Assembly (NCBI GenBank): GCA_965662645.1 | Contig: CBFIII010000002.1 | Span: forward strand, 62,001 to 126,000 | Reading direction: 5' to 3' | From: UBA5342 sp965662645 | GTDB lineage: Bacteria; Bacteroidota; Bacteroidia; Bacteroidales; UBA5342 | DNA: 64,000 bases | In this document: piece by piece, positions 33,458-41,471 of the stretch | How positions within the stretch are numbered: position 1 is the stretch's first letter | How the letters are laid out: every line of letters begins with the position of its first letter | Notes under the pieces: generated by a model | What the model saw: the letters and a program-made list of their open reading frames with translations, nothing else | Told to the model about the DNA's origin: nothing | The model's database searches: none | Translations under genes and position numbers: made by a program

Positions 33458-34236
33458 TTTCCTTCGCTTTCAAAGTCCCACTCGCTTATTTCATCTAACA
33501 TATGATAACATGTGGTGTCAACAGTAGTTGGTACTAGTGAGGCGTAATCATTGCGCAAAGCCCATTCGTCAGTATCTTCTGCTTTTGTTTCTAGTAGTTG
33601 GTAAGCTCCAGTTAGCCAATAGTAATTTTGTCCGTGCGGATCTTCTCGTTTGTCAAATTTCTCTTGCCACACACCATGGGCTTGTCGGCATACTTTGATA
33701 CCTTTTAACTCTTTTATGTCAGGAACGTTGATGTTGATGCATGTCCATTTCGGTAAGCCATTTTTTATCACTAAAGGAATGATTTTTTTGATGACTTTAG
33801 CACAATTGGTGAAGTCGGCATCTGGTAGGAAACTATCTAAAGAGAATCCCACAGAAGGAATACCTGCAAGACAACCTTCTTTTACTGCTCCCATTGTGCC
33901 CGAATAGTGTACGCTGACTGATGAGTTGGTGCCATGATTAATGCCTGAAAGGATTAAATCGGGTTTGATCTTGAGTTCCTGTATGGCTAATTTGACACAA
34001 TCTACAGGTGTGCCACTACTGCGGTATATGGTGAGTCCCTCTTCTTCTTGTATTTTGGTAAGGCGTAATAATTCTTTTACCGTAATGGCATGCGATTGTC
34101 CCGATTTGGAATTATTGGGTGCTACTACTACTATATTTCCAAATTTACGTGCCGTTTCTATTAACGTGGTAATCCCTTTTGATCGATAGCCGTCGTCGTT
34201 GGTTATCAGTATGGTTGGTGTCTTTTTCATAATCAT
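33454..34236 (-). CDS. surE: 5'/3'-nucleotidase SurE
   Basis: The 260-residue protein is a metal-dependent phosphatase that removes phosphate from nucleoside monophosphates and short polyphosphates. The active-site block ITNDDGYRSKG (from about residue 12) provides the metal-binding Asp pair, and SGINHGTNSSVSVHYSGTMGAV holds the conserved Asn and Ser/Thr residues. SGTPVDCVKLAI is also family-specific. A second ATG at 34230 is an equally possible start. It lies 15 bp after hisS and overlaps the small membrane protein gene, so the order hisS-surE-small protein reads as one operon. Confidence 0.95.
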   Translation of the reverse strand: MIMKKTPTILITNDDGYRSKGITTLIETARKFGNIVVVAPNNSKSGQSHAITVKELLRLTKIQEEEGLTIYRSSGTPVDCVKLAIQELKIKPDLILSGINHGTNSSVSVHYSGTMGAVKEGCLAGIPSVGFSLDSFLPDADFTNCAKVIKKIIPLVIKNGLPKWTCININVPDIKELKGIKVCRQAHGVWQEKFDKREDPHGQNYYWLTGAYQLLETKAEDTDEWALRNDYASLVPTTVDTTCYHMLDEISEWDFESEGK

Positions 34237-34251
34237 GAATATCTTCTAAGT

Positions 34252-35610
34252 TTATTCTAATATAGCCTTAATTGCTTCATCTAGGGTGACTTTTTTTTGT
34301 TCGCCACTTGCCATGTTTTTAAGCATTAAAGTGTTGCTTTCCATCTCCTCGTTCCCAATAATGATAACAAATGGTATATTTTTATTGTTGGCGTAATTAA
34401 ACTGTTTTTTCATCTTAACGGTATCAGGGTACATCTCTGTATTTATTCCTGCTTGGCGCAATTTGCTAATTAATGGCAAGGCATAGCGCATTTCTTTTTC
34501 ACCAAAATTAACAAATAAAGCTTGTGTTATGATATTGGCATCTTTAGGGAAAAGGTCGAGACCTTCCATGACATCAAAGATACGATCGGCTCCGAATGAA
34601 ACGCCAACGCCAGAGAGGTCTTTCATTCCAAAGATGCCCGTTAGGTTATCGTAACGGCCTCCACCGCTGATAGATCCCATAGGGAAGTCATTGGCTTGTA
34701 TCTCAAAAATAGCTCCAGTATAATAGTTAAGACCACGGGCTAGGGTAAGATCTAACTTTATCATACTTTGTATTTGTACCTCGTCGATGAGAGAGAAGAT
34801 GAATTCTACCTCTTCTACCCCTTTCATCCCAATTTCAGAATTGGCTAAGATGGTTTTGAGTTGGGCTACCTTTTCTAAATTGTTTCCGCTTAGCGCTAAT
34901 ATAGGTTGTAATTTGTCTATGGCTTCTTGTGATAGTCCTTTGTCTAATAATTCAATGTTGACATTTTCTAAGCCTATTTTGTCTAGTTTATCTATGGCCA
35001 CCGTAATGTCGATCATACGTTCCGTTTCACCTATGACTTCGGCGATGCCTGCTAATATTTTACGGTTGTTGATCTTGATGGTGATGGCTACGTTTAATTT
35101 TTGAAAAACAGCATCAACAATTTGCATTAATTCTAATTCGTAAAGCAATGAATTACTGCCTACTACATCTACATCGCATTGATAGAACTCACGGTAACGT
35201 CCCTTTTGTGGTCGGTCAGCTCGCCATACGGGTTGAATCTGATAGCGTTTGAAAGGAAATGAAATGGCGTGCTGATTTTGTACAACAAAACGGGCAAATG
35301 GCACTGTTAGGTCATATCGTAACCCTTTGTCGGTGGTGGCACGCTGAAAGTCTAATGCCGATTGTGGATTTGCGCTTTGTACCTTGTTAAAGACCTCTCC
35401 ACTATTTTGTATCTTAAATAATAATTTGTCGCCTTCTTCCCCATATTTCCCCATTAGGGTATTGAGGTTTTCCATTGCTGGTGTTTCGATAGGGGCATAA
35501 CCATATTTCTGAAATACTGATTTTATAGTATCGAAGATATAATTGCGTTTCACCATGATGTCGGGGGTGAAGTCTCGTGTTCCTTTTGGAATAGATGGTT
35601 TCTGAGCCAT
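34252..35610 (-). CDS. hisS: Histidyl-tRNA synthetase
   Basis: The 452-residue class II synthetase attaches histidine to tRNA-His. The PKGTRDFTPD start and YDLTVPFARFVVQ are followed by motif 2 (YQIQPVWRADRPQKGRYREFYQ). LARGLNYYTGAIFEI is the histidine-specific block, and SGGGRYDNLTGIFG lies in motif 3. The C-terminal anticodon-binding domain covers about the last 95 residues. It heads an operon with surE. A strong hairpin lies about 85 bp upstream in its leader or beyond. Confidence 0.97.
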   Translation of the reverse strand: MAQKPSIPKGTRDFTPDIMVKRNYIFDTIKSVFQKYGYAPIETPAMENLNTLMGKYGEEGDKLLFKIQNSGEVFNKVQSANPQSALDFQRATTDKGLRYDLTVPFARFVVQNQHAISFPFKRYQIQPVWRADRPQKGRYREFYQCDVDVVGSNSLLYELELMQIVDAVFQKLNVAITIKINNRKILAGIAEVIGETERMIDITVAIDKLDKIGLENVNIELLDKGLSQEAIDKLQPILALSGNNLEKVAQLKTILANSEIGMKGVEEVEFIFSLIDEVQIQSMIKLDLTLARGLNYYTGAIFEIQANDFPMGSISGGGRYDNLTGIFGMKDLSGVGVSFGADRIFDVMEGLDLFPKDANIITQALFVNFGEKEMRYALPLISKLRQAGINTEMYPDTVKMKKQFNYANNKNIPFVIIIGNEEMESNTLMLKNMASGEQKKVTLDEAIKAILE

Positions 35611-35647
35611 AATTATAGTTTAATCAAAATTAATTGGATATAGCGTG

Positions 35648-35655
35648 CAAAAATA
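35648..35655 (-). promoter_or_regulatory. -7 element for hisS-surE
   Basis: Minus-strand TATTTTTG matches TAnnTTTG, about 38 bp before the hisS ATG. If this is the promoter, the hairpin at 35692-35719 lies upstream of it and is not part of the hisS message. Confidence 0.4.
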
Positions 35656-35691
35656 ATGAAATTTAGTCTCTCATTAGGGGTTAAAACGAAT

Positions 35692-35719
35692 AAAGGTCAC
35701 CAAACTTGGTGACCTTTTT
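35692..35719 (+). terminator. Orphan intrinsic terminator
   Basis: A perfect 11-bp stem (AAAGGTCACCA, loop AACT, TGGTGACCTTT) is followed on the plus strand by TTCC after a short T-run. It lies in the gap between two divergent genes, where no gene should end, so it may close a small RNA or be a relic. The rest of the 35611-36005 gap holds the two promoters and otherwise nothing recognisable. Confidence 0.6.
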
Positions 35720-35933
35720 CCATTTTCAAATAAAAACAAAACGCATTTATTAGTAATCTTCGGTATTTGTACTCGGACAAAAATAGGTTTTTTGGGCTTG
35801 TGTAGGTCTCTGTATCGGGTCTTATTTTGTTTTTATTATTCTTTTCTTAACATATGGTAAGATTAAGGTAGTCCTCAAAATTTGGGTTTTTTATGGTGTT
35901 AAAACTTGTTTTTTGAGGTATGTTGGTTTATGT

Positions 35934-35967
35934 TTTGTGATTAGCTCTTTTTTTTTCTTAGCTTTGT
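35934..35967 (+). promoter_or_regulatory. Promoter of the crp-like/pfkB unit
   Basis: TTTG (35934-35937), a 22-bp spacer and TAGCTTTG (35960-35967) match the Bacteroidota two-box promoter well. A purine-rich GAGGGAGGGG, unusual here as a strong Shine-Dalgarno-like site, lies just before the ATG at 36006. Confidence 0.6.
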
Positions 35968-36005
35968 ATTTCTAGTGTATAGATTATGAAATAGAGGGAG
36001 GGGTT

Positions 36006-36671
36006 ATGAAAGAGATGTTGAAAAGTGAATGTGATCATTATTTTATAAAATTTAAGGCTTTTGCTGAAGCTACAAGTGCTGTATCCGATGTTTCTTGGGA
36101 TCTTATTTGTAAGAAATCTAAAGTCCTTAGCGTGGAAAAAGGAGAATATTTGTTGGCTCCAAATTCTGTAGAAGAAGTATTTCGTTTTTTAAATGAAGGC
36201 GTGGTAAAGTGTGAAGATACTTATGGCGGTAAAACTTTTGTGTATGATTTTAGAGTAGCTCCTATTGTCATTACAGAATCCGTTTCTTTGGTGCATAATA
36301 CACCATCACGTATGGGGTTGATTGCTGTTACTCCTTGTGTGTTTATTGAAATTCCAAAAGCCTTTTTTTTAGATCAGTTTAATAAATGTGCTGATGTGTT
36401 GATGTTCGGTTTTGTAGGTATTGTGAATTATCTTGGTATGATGTTTTACAAAAATGCGATGCTCCGTACAATGTCGGCAAAGGAACGGTATAAACAGTTT
36501 TTAATTGAATATCCATCGGTGGCTCGTTATGCTAAAATTGAAGATGTGGCGTCTTATATTAATGTGACGCCTCAGAGTCTGAGTAGAATTCGTAAACAAG
36601 TGGAATGGGGCGAAAAGGAAACGCATTTAAAAGTGTTATCCAATGAATTGGATGTGGTAAATGATTGGTGA
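36006..36671 (+). CDS. Crp/Fnr-family transcription regulator
   Basis: The 221-residue protein has an N-terminal cyclic-nucleotide-binding-like beta barrel (about 25-125: VEKGEYLLAPNSVEEVFRFLNEGVVKC), a long dimer helix (about 130-160) and a C-terminal helix-turn-helix (IEDVASYINVTPQSLSRIRKQ, about 178-198). The barrel lacks the canonical cAMP-binding RxS segment, so its ligand is unlikely to be cAMP. It starts after a strong promoter and a strong ribosome-binding site and ends 3 bp before the PfkB kinase gene, so it probably controls that kinase and itself. Confidence 0.85.
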   Translation: MKEMLKSECDHYFIKFKAFAEATSAVSDVSWDLICKKSKVLSVEKGEYLLAPNSVEEVFRFLNEGVVKCEDTYGGKTFVYDFRVAPIVITESVSLVHNTPSRMGLIAVTPCVFIEIPKAFFLDQFNKCADVLMFGFVGIVNYLGMMFYKNAMLRTMSAKERYKQFLIEYPSVARYAKIEDVASYINVTPQSLSRIRKQVEWGEKETHLKVLSNELDVVNDW

Positions 36672-36674
36672 TAA

Positions 36675-37604
36675 ATGATAAGTATGATGAGAGAAAGAAA
36701 AGTTTATGGTATTGGTGAAACAATATGTGATATTATATTTGAGAAAGGACAACCTCAAACTGCGAAGGCTGGTGGATCTTCTTTTAATGCCTTGGTTTCG
36801 CTAGGTAGGGCTGGAGTGGCAACTTCTTTTATTAGTAAATTAGGAGATGACATATTGGGCCGTATGATTCTTGATTTTATGCATCAAAATCATATTGCAT
36901 CAGATAATGTTAATGTTTGGAAAGGGCATCAAACGGATGTTGCTTTAGCTTTTTTAGATGACCAATGTGATGCTCAGTATTCTTTTTATAAGTCTTATGA
37001 TAAGCAATTTGTAGAGGCTAAAATCCCTTCTTTTCAAGCAGATGATATTTTATTATTTGGTTCTTATTTTGCCTTAAGTCCGATGTTGAGACCATTGATA
37101 GAATCGGTATTAGAGGCGGCGCATAAAGCGGGGTGTATTATTTATTATGATCCTAATTTTAGGTCTTCTCATCTTTCAGAACTTGATGTGGTAAGGCCTG
37201 TATTGTATAATAATTTTAAAATTGCAACAATAGTAAGGGGCTCTGATGAGGATTTTTTAAATATCTTTGGGGAAAATAAAGATTTAACGTTGTTGAAGAC
37301 AATGGCTTCTCCACTGATAATAACTAAGAATAGTGCAGGAGTTACGGTAGTAGATAGAGCCGGGAATTACGATTTTCCTGCTCAGCCTATTGTGCCTGTG
37401 AGTACAATAGGAGCTGGTGATAGTTTTAATGCTGGTTTTATATATGCCCTTCTAAAGTATGATATCCGATTGTCTGATATAGATAGTTTGACCCAGAAAG
37501 ATTGGGAAATGTTAATTACGATAGCTGTTGATTTTTCTACGGCAGTTTGCCAAAGTTATGATAATTATATCCCAGAAGGTTTTTTAGATGATAAATCCTA
37601 TTAA
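36675..37604 (+). CDS. PfkB-family sugar kinase
   Basis: The 309-residue ribokinase-like kinase transfers phosphate from ATP to a sugar, most often fructose or another ketose. The N-terminal block GGSSFNALVSLGRAGVATSFISKLGDDILG holds the substrate site, and STIGAGDSFNAGF near residue 250 carries the catalytic Asp and anion hole. Alternative ATG starts at 36684 and 36687 are possible. It follows the Crp-like gene by 3 bp as one transcript. No sugar transporter or hydrolase is adjacent, so the substrate cannot be named. Confidence 0.88.
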   Translation: MISMMRERKVYGIGETICDIIFEKGQPQTAKAGGSSFNALVSLGRAGVATSFISKLGDDILGRMILDFMHQNHIASDNVNVWKGHQTDVALAFLDDQCDAQYSFYKSYDKQFVEAKIPSFQADDILLFGSYFALSPMLRPLIESVLEAAHKAGCIIYYDPNFRSSHLSELDVVRPVLYNNFKIATIVRGSDEDFLNIFGENKDLTLLKTMASPLIITKNSAGVTVVDRAGNYDFPAQPIVPVSTIGAGDSFNAGFIYALLKYDIRLSDIDSLTQKDWEMLITIAVDFSTAVCQSYDNYIPEGFLDDKSY

Positions 37605-37738
37605 ATTTATCTGTGAAGTGTTACGCGAACTCTTTATTTTTATTGTTCCCAATTAAGCACACTTCTATTTTTTGTGGATGGCTTAATGGTTTATATCTGT
37701 TGATTAACGCACATATTAATATTAAAAAATATATAATT

Positions 37739-38638
37739 ATGAAACCAACATTAGTGGTATTAGCTGCCGGTATGGGCAGTCGTTATGGCGGTCTTAAGCA
37801 GATTGATGCTTTTGGTCCTCAAGGTGAAGCTATCATTGAGTATTCAATTTTTGATGCTATTCGTGCAGGCTTTGGTAAGGTAGTTTTTATCATTCGTAAG
37901 ACGATTGAAAAGGATTTTAAAACTTTTGTTGGTAGTAAATTCGAAGGTAAGATAAAAGTAGAATATGCTTTTCAGGAAATTGAAAATATACCTGAAGGGT
38001 TTTCTGTTCCAGAAGGACGCGATAAACCTTGGGGTACGGCTCATGCCATGATGATGGCTCGTGATTTTGTTAATGAGCCTTTTGCTATTATTAATGCTGA
38101 TGATTTTTATGGTGCTGATGCTTATCAGGTCATGGCCGATTATCTTAAGGTGTTGTCGAATACTTCAACGGCATTTTCTCTTTTGGGGTATTATGTGAAG
38201 AATACGCTTTCCGAAAATGGTTCTGTTTCGCGCGGAGTGTGTAAAGTGGATAAAGACAACTTTTTACAATCGATTACAGAAAGGACTAAGATTTTTCGTA
38301 AGGACGATGCTATTGTTTATGAGGAAGATGATGTGTTGACTCCTTTGGCTCCTGAAGTGCCTGTATCTATGAATTTTATGGGTTTTACGCCCGTTGTGTT
38401 TGATATGTTAGAAGAGAAATTTATTCAATTCTTAAAAGATAATATTAACACGCCGAAATCAGAGTTTTATATCCCTTTAGCATTGAGTTTGTTTGTGGAA
38501 GAAAAGACCGCTTCTGTTGCTGTTTTAGAAACTTCGGCTAAATGGTTTGGTGTAACGTATCAGGAAGATAAAGTTTCTGCTCAAACGCAATTGACTACTT
38601 TGATAAGTAAGGGAGAATATCCTCATAGTCTGCGTTAA
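37739..38638 (+). CDS. Sugar-phosphate nucleotidyltransferase
   Basis: The 299-residue protein belongs to the nucleotidyltransferase family that makes NDP-sugars. Residues 8-20 (LAAGMGSRYGGLK) are the nucleotide-binding signature, and FAIINADDFYGADAY is the metal-binding Asp block. The ATG at 37739 was chosen over the upstream frame from 37613 because the signature then begins at the usual position and an A/T-rich leader precedes it. It lies 134 bp after the kinase gene, probably its own unit. The sugar is unknown. In other genomes similar enzymes pair with small kinases in wall recycling, which is only an analogy. Confidence 0.85.
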   Translation: MKPTLVVLAAGMGSRYGGLKQIDAFGPQGEAIIEYSIFDAIRAGFGKVVFIIRKTIEKDFKTFVGSKFEGKIKVEYAFQEIENIPEGFSVPEGRDKPWGTAHAMMMARDFVNEPFAIINADDFYGADAYQVMADYLKVLSNTSTAFSLLGYYVKNTLSENGSVSRGVCKVDKDNFLQSITERTKIFRKDDAIVYEEDDVLTPLAPEVPVSMNFMGFTPVVFDMLEEKFIQFLKDNINTPKSEFYIPLALSLFVEEKTASVAVLETSAKWFGVTYQEDKVSAQTQLTTLISKGEYPHSLR

Positions 38639-38740
38639 GCCTTTATTAAATTGATGTATTTCTTTTTTTTGATTGTGTGTAATAACAAAGTTTGGGCTAT
38701 ATTTTGTATGAAACATACTGCCTATCTCTTTTAAAGTTGT

Positions 38741-38748
38741 TACATTTG
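38741..38748 (+). promoter_or_regulatory. -7 element for the OMP-yggS operon
   Basis: TACATTTG matches TAnnTTTG, 27 bp before the ATG at 38776. Confidence 0.5.
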
Positions 38749-38775
38749 TCTGGTTAACCCATTAACGTTATTATA

Positions 38776-39462
38776 ATGAAATCTTTTTTGACAACTCTTC
38801 TTTTCGCAGCATTAAGCATAAGTTTATTTGCTAATTCGCCTGTTAATTTTGGTTTAAATTTTAGAGTAAATATGCCACGTACTACTTATGAAAGTACCAA
38901 TTGGGATAATTTCTTTGATGAAGTATCTGTTAATAGTTCGACTACGACTTATACCGAAATTATGGATGAGCCTGAAGTGGGGTATGCTGGTGGTGTTTTT
39001 CTTCGTCTTAATGGTTTGGGAAAAGGTTTTATTCATTCTGAAGCTATGTTCTCGTTTAATTCTACAGGAATGTCAACGATAGATGTCGGTACTAACGAAA
39101 AGGTAACTTTTACGTCGGAATCGTCCTCTTTTAATGTGCCTGTATATTATGGGCGCAACTTAGTTAATTCCCCTATCTTTAAGGTGAGAGCTTTTACCGG
39201 ACCTTCATTTGCATGGCATCTTAAATATAAAAGTTCTGCTAAGCGTGATGGTGTTGATATCTCAGAAGTAGATGGTGAGATGGATTTCGATAACTTTGAT
39301 TGGTCATGGGCTGTTGGTGCTGGTGTTGAGGTTTTTATGCTTAGTCTGGATGCCCGTTATTGTTTTAACCTTAAAGGGGTTGATGGTTCTACTGGAGTAC
39401 AGAATAGTTTTAGTCAAAAAACTAATATGCTCGAGTTTACCTTAGGTTTTAAATTGTTTTAA
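38776..39462 (+). CDS. Small outer-membrane beta-barrel protein
   Basis: The 228-residue protein has a clear signal peptide (LTTLLFAALSISLFA) and then alternating hydrophobic strands that suggest an 8-stranded OmpW/PorT-like barrel: NFGLNFRVNMP, SEAMFSFNS, SFNVPVYYGRN, FTGPSFAWHLKY, WAVGAGVEVFMLSLDARYC, MLEFTLGFKLF. The terminal Phe fits a barrel-assembly signal. Role unknown. It is the first gene of a three-gene operon with yggS (13 bp later) and a dihydroorotate dehydrogenase-like gene (9 bp later). Confidence 0.75.
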   Translation: MKSFLTTLLFAALSISLFANSPVNFGLNFRVNMPRTTYESTNWDNFFDEVSVNSSTTTYTEIMDEPEVGYAGGVFLRLNGLGKGFIHSEAMFSFNSTGMSTIDVGTNEKVTFTSESSSFNVPVYYGRNLVNSPIFKVRAFTGPSFAWHLKYKSSAKRDGVDISEVDGEMDFDNFDWSWAVGAGVEVFMLSLDARYCFNLKGVDGSTGVQNSFSQKTNMLEFTLGFKLF

Positions 39463-39475
39463 TTAAAAATATATC

Positions 39476-40123
39476 ATGTCTGTTGCAGATAGTTTAAGGG
39501 CCATTAGGAAAGAGATTCCTCAAGGTGTAGAATTGGTCGCTGTCTCTAAAACAAAACCCGAAGTTGATATTATGTCAGCTTATGATTTGGGTCAGCGTCA
39601 TTTTGGAGAGAATAAAGTACAGGACTTAGGTGAGAAATATACCCATTTACCCAAAGATATTAAATGGCATTTTATTGGACATTTGCAGACAAATAAAGTA
39701 AAGTATATTGCTCCTTTTGTGCATTTGATTCATGCCGTTGATAGTGAAAAACTCCTACAAACGCTTCAGAAAGAAGCTGTGAAGAATAAGAGAACTATCG
39801 CTTGTCTTCTGCAAGTGAAAGTAGCTCAAGAGGAGACTAAGTTTGGTTTATCTTTTGAAGCAGCACAAGGTCTTTTGGATAAAAAAGACCTCTATCCTAA
39901 TGTTAATATTGCTGGATTAATGGCTATGGCTAGTAATACTGCAGATGCAGAACAAGTCATTAATGAGTTTAAACAAGTCAAAACTTTCTTTGATAAGATG
40001 AATCCTAATGATGATGCTATTCTTTCTATGGGGATGTCCAACGATTGGCCTTTAGCAGTAGAAGCTGGTAGCAATATGATTAGGGTCGGAAGTCTTATTT
40101 TTGGAACACGAAATTATAAATAA
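39476..40123 (+). CDS. yggS: YggS/PROSC family PLP-binding protein
   Basis: The 215-residue protein is a PLP homeostasis protein with the alanine-racemase-like barrel. The PLP lysine lies in VAVSKTKP (near residue 23). FGENKVQDLGEK, WHFIGHLQTNK and the C-terminal LSMGMSNDWPLAVEAGSNMIRVGSLIFG are family blocks. It has no known catalytic activity and keeps vitamin B6 pools balanced. The pairing with an outer-membrane protein and a dehydrogenase-like gene is not functionally obvious. Confidence 0.93.
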   Translation: MSVADSLRAIRKEIPQGVELVAVSKTKPEVDIMSAYDLGQRHFGENKVQDLGEKYTHLPKDIKWHFIGHLQTNKVKYIAPFVHLIHAVDSEKLLQTLQKEAVKNKRTIACLLQVKVAQEETKFGLSFEAAQGLLDKKDLYPNVNIAGLMAMASNTADAEQVINEFKQVKTFFDKMNPNDDAILSMGMSNDWPLAVEAGSNMIRVGSLIFGTRNYK

Positions 40124-40132
40124 TATAGCTAT

Positions 40133-41113
40133 ATGACACCAAATTTATCAACGTCATTTCTGGGATTAAAACTTAAAAGCCCTATTGTGGCTGCTAGTTC
40201 GGGAATGACCAAAACAGTGGCCGCAGTAAAATCATTAGAAGCAGCTGGCGTGGGTGCTGTTATCTTAAAGTCTATCTTTGAAGAGCAGATATCTGCCGAG
40301 GCTGGCGAATTGATGAAGGATTCTTATTATCCCGAAGCTGCGGATTATATCAATCACTATTCTTCATCAAATTCTATTGAGACTTACAAAACATTGATTC
40401 GTGAAGCTAAGGAACAAACGTCTATCCCTATTATTGCGAGTATCAATTGCTATACTAATGGCGATTGGGTGAAATTTGTGAAAGAGATTGCGAACGCTGG
40501 TGCTGATGCTATAGAGTTGAATATCTTCTCTATAAATACCAATAAACACCAAGATGCTGAAAGTTACGAAGAAAATTATTATTCTATTGTACGTCAAGCA
40601 AGTACTGTTACTAAATTACCTTTATTGGTAAAGATAAGTCCGTATTTTACGAATATTCTTGATGTGGTTGATCGTCTTCGCTCGGCTGGTGCTTCAGGTG
40701 TTACTTTGTTTAACCGCTTTTATCAAGCTGATATAGATTTAGATACTTTGTCGGTAGTTGGTGGTAATAAATTAACAACAAAAGATATGATGCATAATAC
40801 TTTGCGTTGGGTTGCTTTATGCTCTGGTGGTGTTAAGGATATTGATTTTGCAGCTTCTACTGGTATTCATGATGCCGATACGGCAATAAAAATGATTTTA
40901 GCGGGAGCTTCTACCGTGCAGGTTTGTTCGGCCTTGTACCTTGATGGTCCTAAAATTATTACAGAGTTTAATAAAGGAATTTCAACATTTATGACGGAAA
41001 AAAACTTTAAAGTTGTTGACGATTTTAGAGGTCGTCTTGCTCATAAAGGTGATGTTAATACTAATCTGTACGAACGCTCACAATTTATGAAGTATTTTGC
41101 TTCTGAAGACTAA
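40133..41113 (+). CDS. Dihydroorotate dehydrogenase-like flavoprotein
   Basis: The 326-residue protein matches the DHODH-type FMN barrel: LGLKLKSPIVAASSGMTK near the start, ASINCYTNGDW, GADAIELNIF, LLVKISPYFTNI and ALCSGGVKDIDFAASTGIHDADTAIKMILAGASTVQVCSAL (phosphate site for FMN). It belongs to a subgroup annotated as dihydroorotate dehydrogenase-like rather than true PyrD, because the catalytic base region diverges. No pyrimidine gene is next to it. It ends an operon with a strong terminator. Confidence 0.85.
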   Translation: MTPNLSTSFLGLKLKSPIVAASSGMTKTVAAVKSLEAAGVGAVILKSIFEEQISAEAGELMKDSYYPEAADYINHYSSSNSIETYKTLIREAKEQTSIPIIASINCYTNGDWVKFVKEIANAGADAIELNIFSINTNKHQDAESYEENYYSIVRQASTVTKLPLLVKISPYFTNILDVVDRLRSAGASGVTLFNRFYQADIDLDTLSVVGGNKLTTKDMMHNTLRWVALCSGGVKDIDFAASTGIHDADTAIKMILAGASTVQVCSALYLDGPKIITEFNKGISTFMTEKNFKVVDDFRGRLAHKGDVNTNLYERSQFMKYFASED

Positions 41114-41150
41114 GAATTTATAATCCCCAATAAGAAGGGGGATATTAATA

Positions 41151-41180
41151 AAGACTGTCCTTCGGGATGGTCTTTTTTTT
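41151..41180 (+). terminator. Intrinsic terminator after the yggS operon
   Basis: AAGACTGTCC, loop TTCG, GGATGGTCTT forms a 10-bp stem with two G-U pairs and a UUCG tetraloop, followed by further T. It lies 37 bp after the stop. Confidence 0.9.
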
Positions 41181-41189
41181 GTGTTATTA

Positions 41190-41411
41190 TACGGGATCAG
41201 TTGATAATTTAGGTGGAGAAGAATAATTTCACGCATATATTTTAGCGACTCTATACAAGAAATAGCTTATATCTGTCACACCTCTCAAACTTGTTCTTAA
41301 ACTCTTGAGTTTAGCATTGAAAGATTCTGTTGAAGCATTTGTGCTTCGATTTTTAAAGTAGTTTAAAATCTGAGGATAATGTTCATATACTGTAGCAGAT
41401 ATGGCAAGCAC
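41190..41411 (-). pseudogene. ISAon1/ISL3-like transposase C-terminal remnant
   Basis: The minus-strand frame at 41229-41411 encodes about 58 residues containing YPQILNYFKNRSTNASTESF and then FNAKLKSLRTSLRGVTDISY. This is the C-terminal end of ISL3-superfamily (ISAon1-type) transposases, where the terminal catalytic Glu lies in the STESFN block. Everything upstream of about 41400 is lost. The bases just after the stop (CACCTAAATTATCAACTGATC) resemble the end of such an element. It is a dead fragment. Confidence 0.75.
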
Positions 41412-41454
41412 GACCTGTCACTTCTACGGTTGTTGAAGTAGCCTAGCCGTGCTT
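41406..41454. other. Hairpin at the truncation point of the IS remnant
   Basis: AAGCACG (41406-41412) pairs with CGTGCTT (41448-41454), and inside it ACTTC (41420-41424) pairs with GAAGT (41435-41439). The T-run follows only on the plus strand. It is 17 bp from the deacetylase stop, but its polarity does not serve that leftward gene well. Confidence 0.45.
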
Positions 41455-41471
41455 TTAATTGTGAGTTTTTA

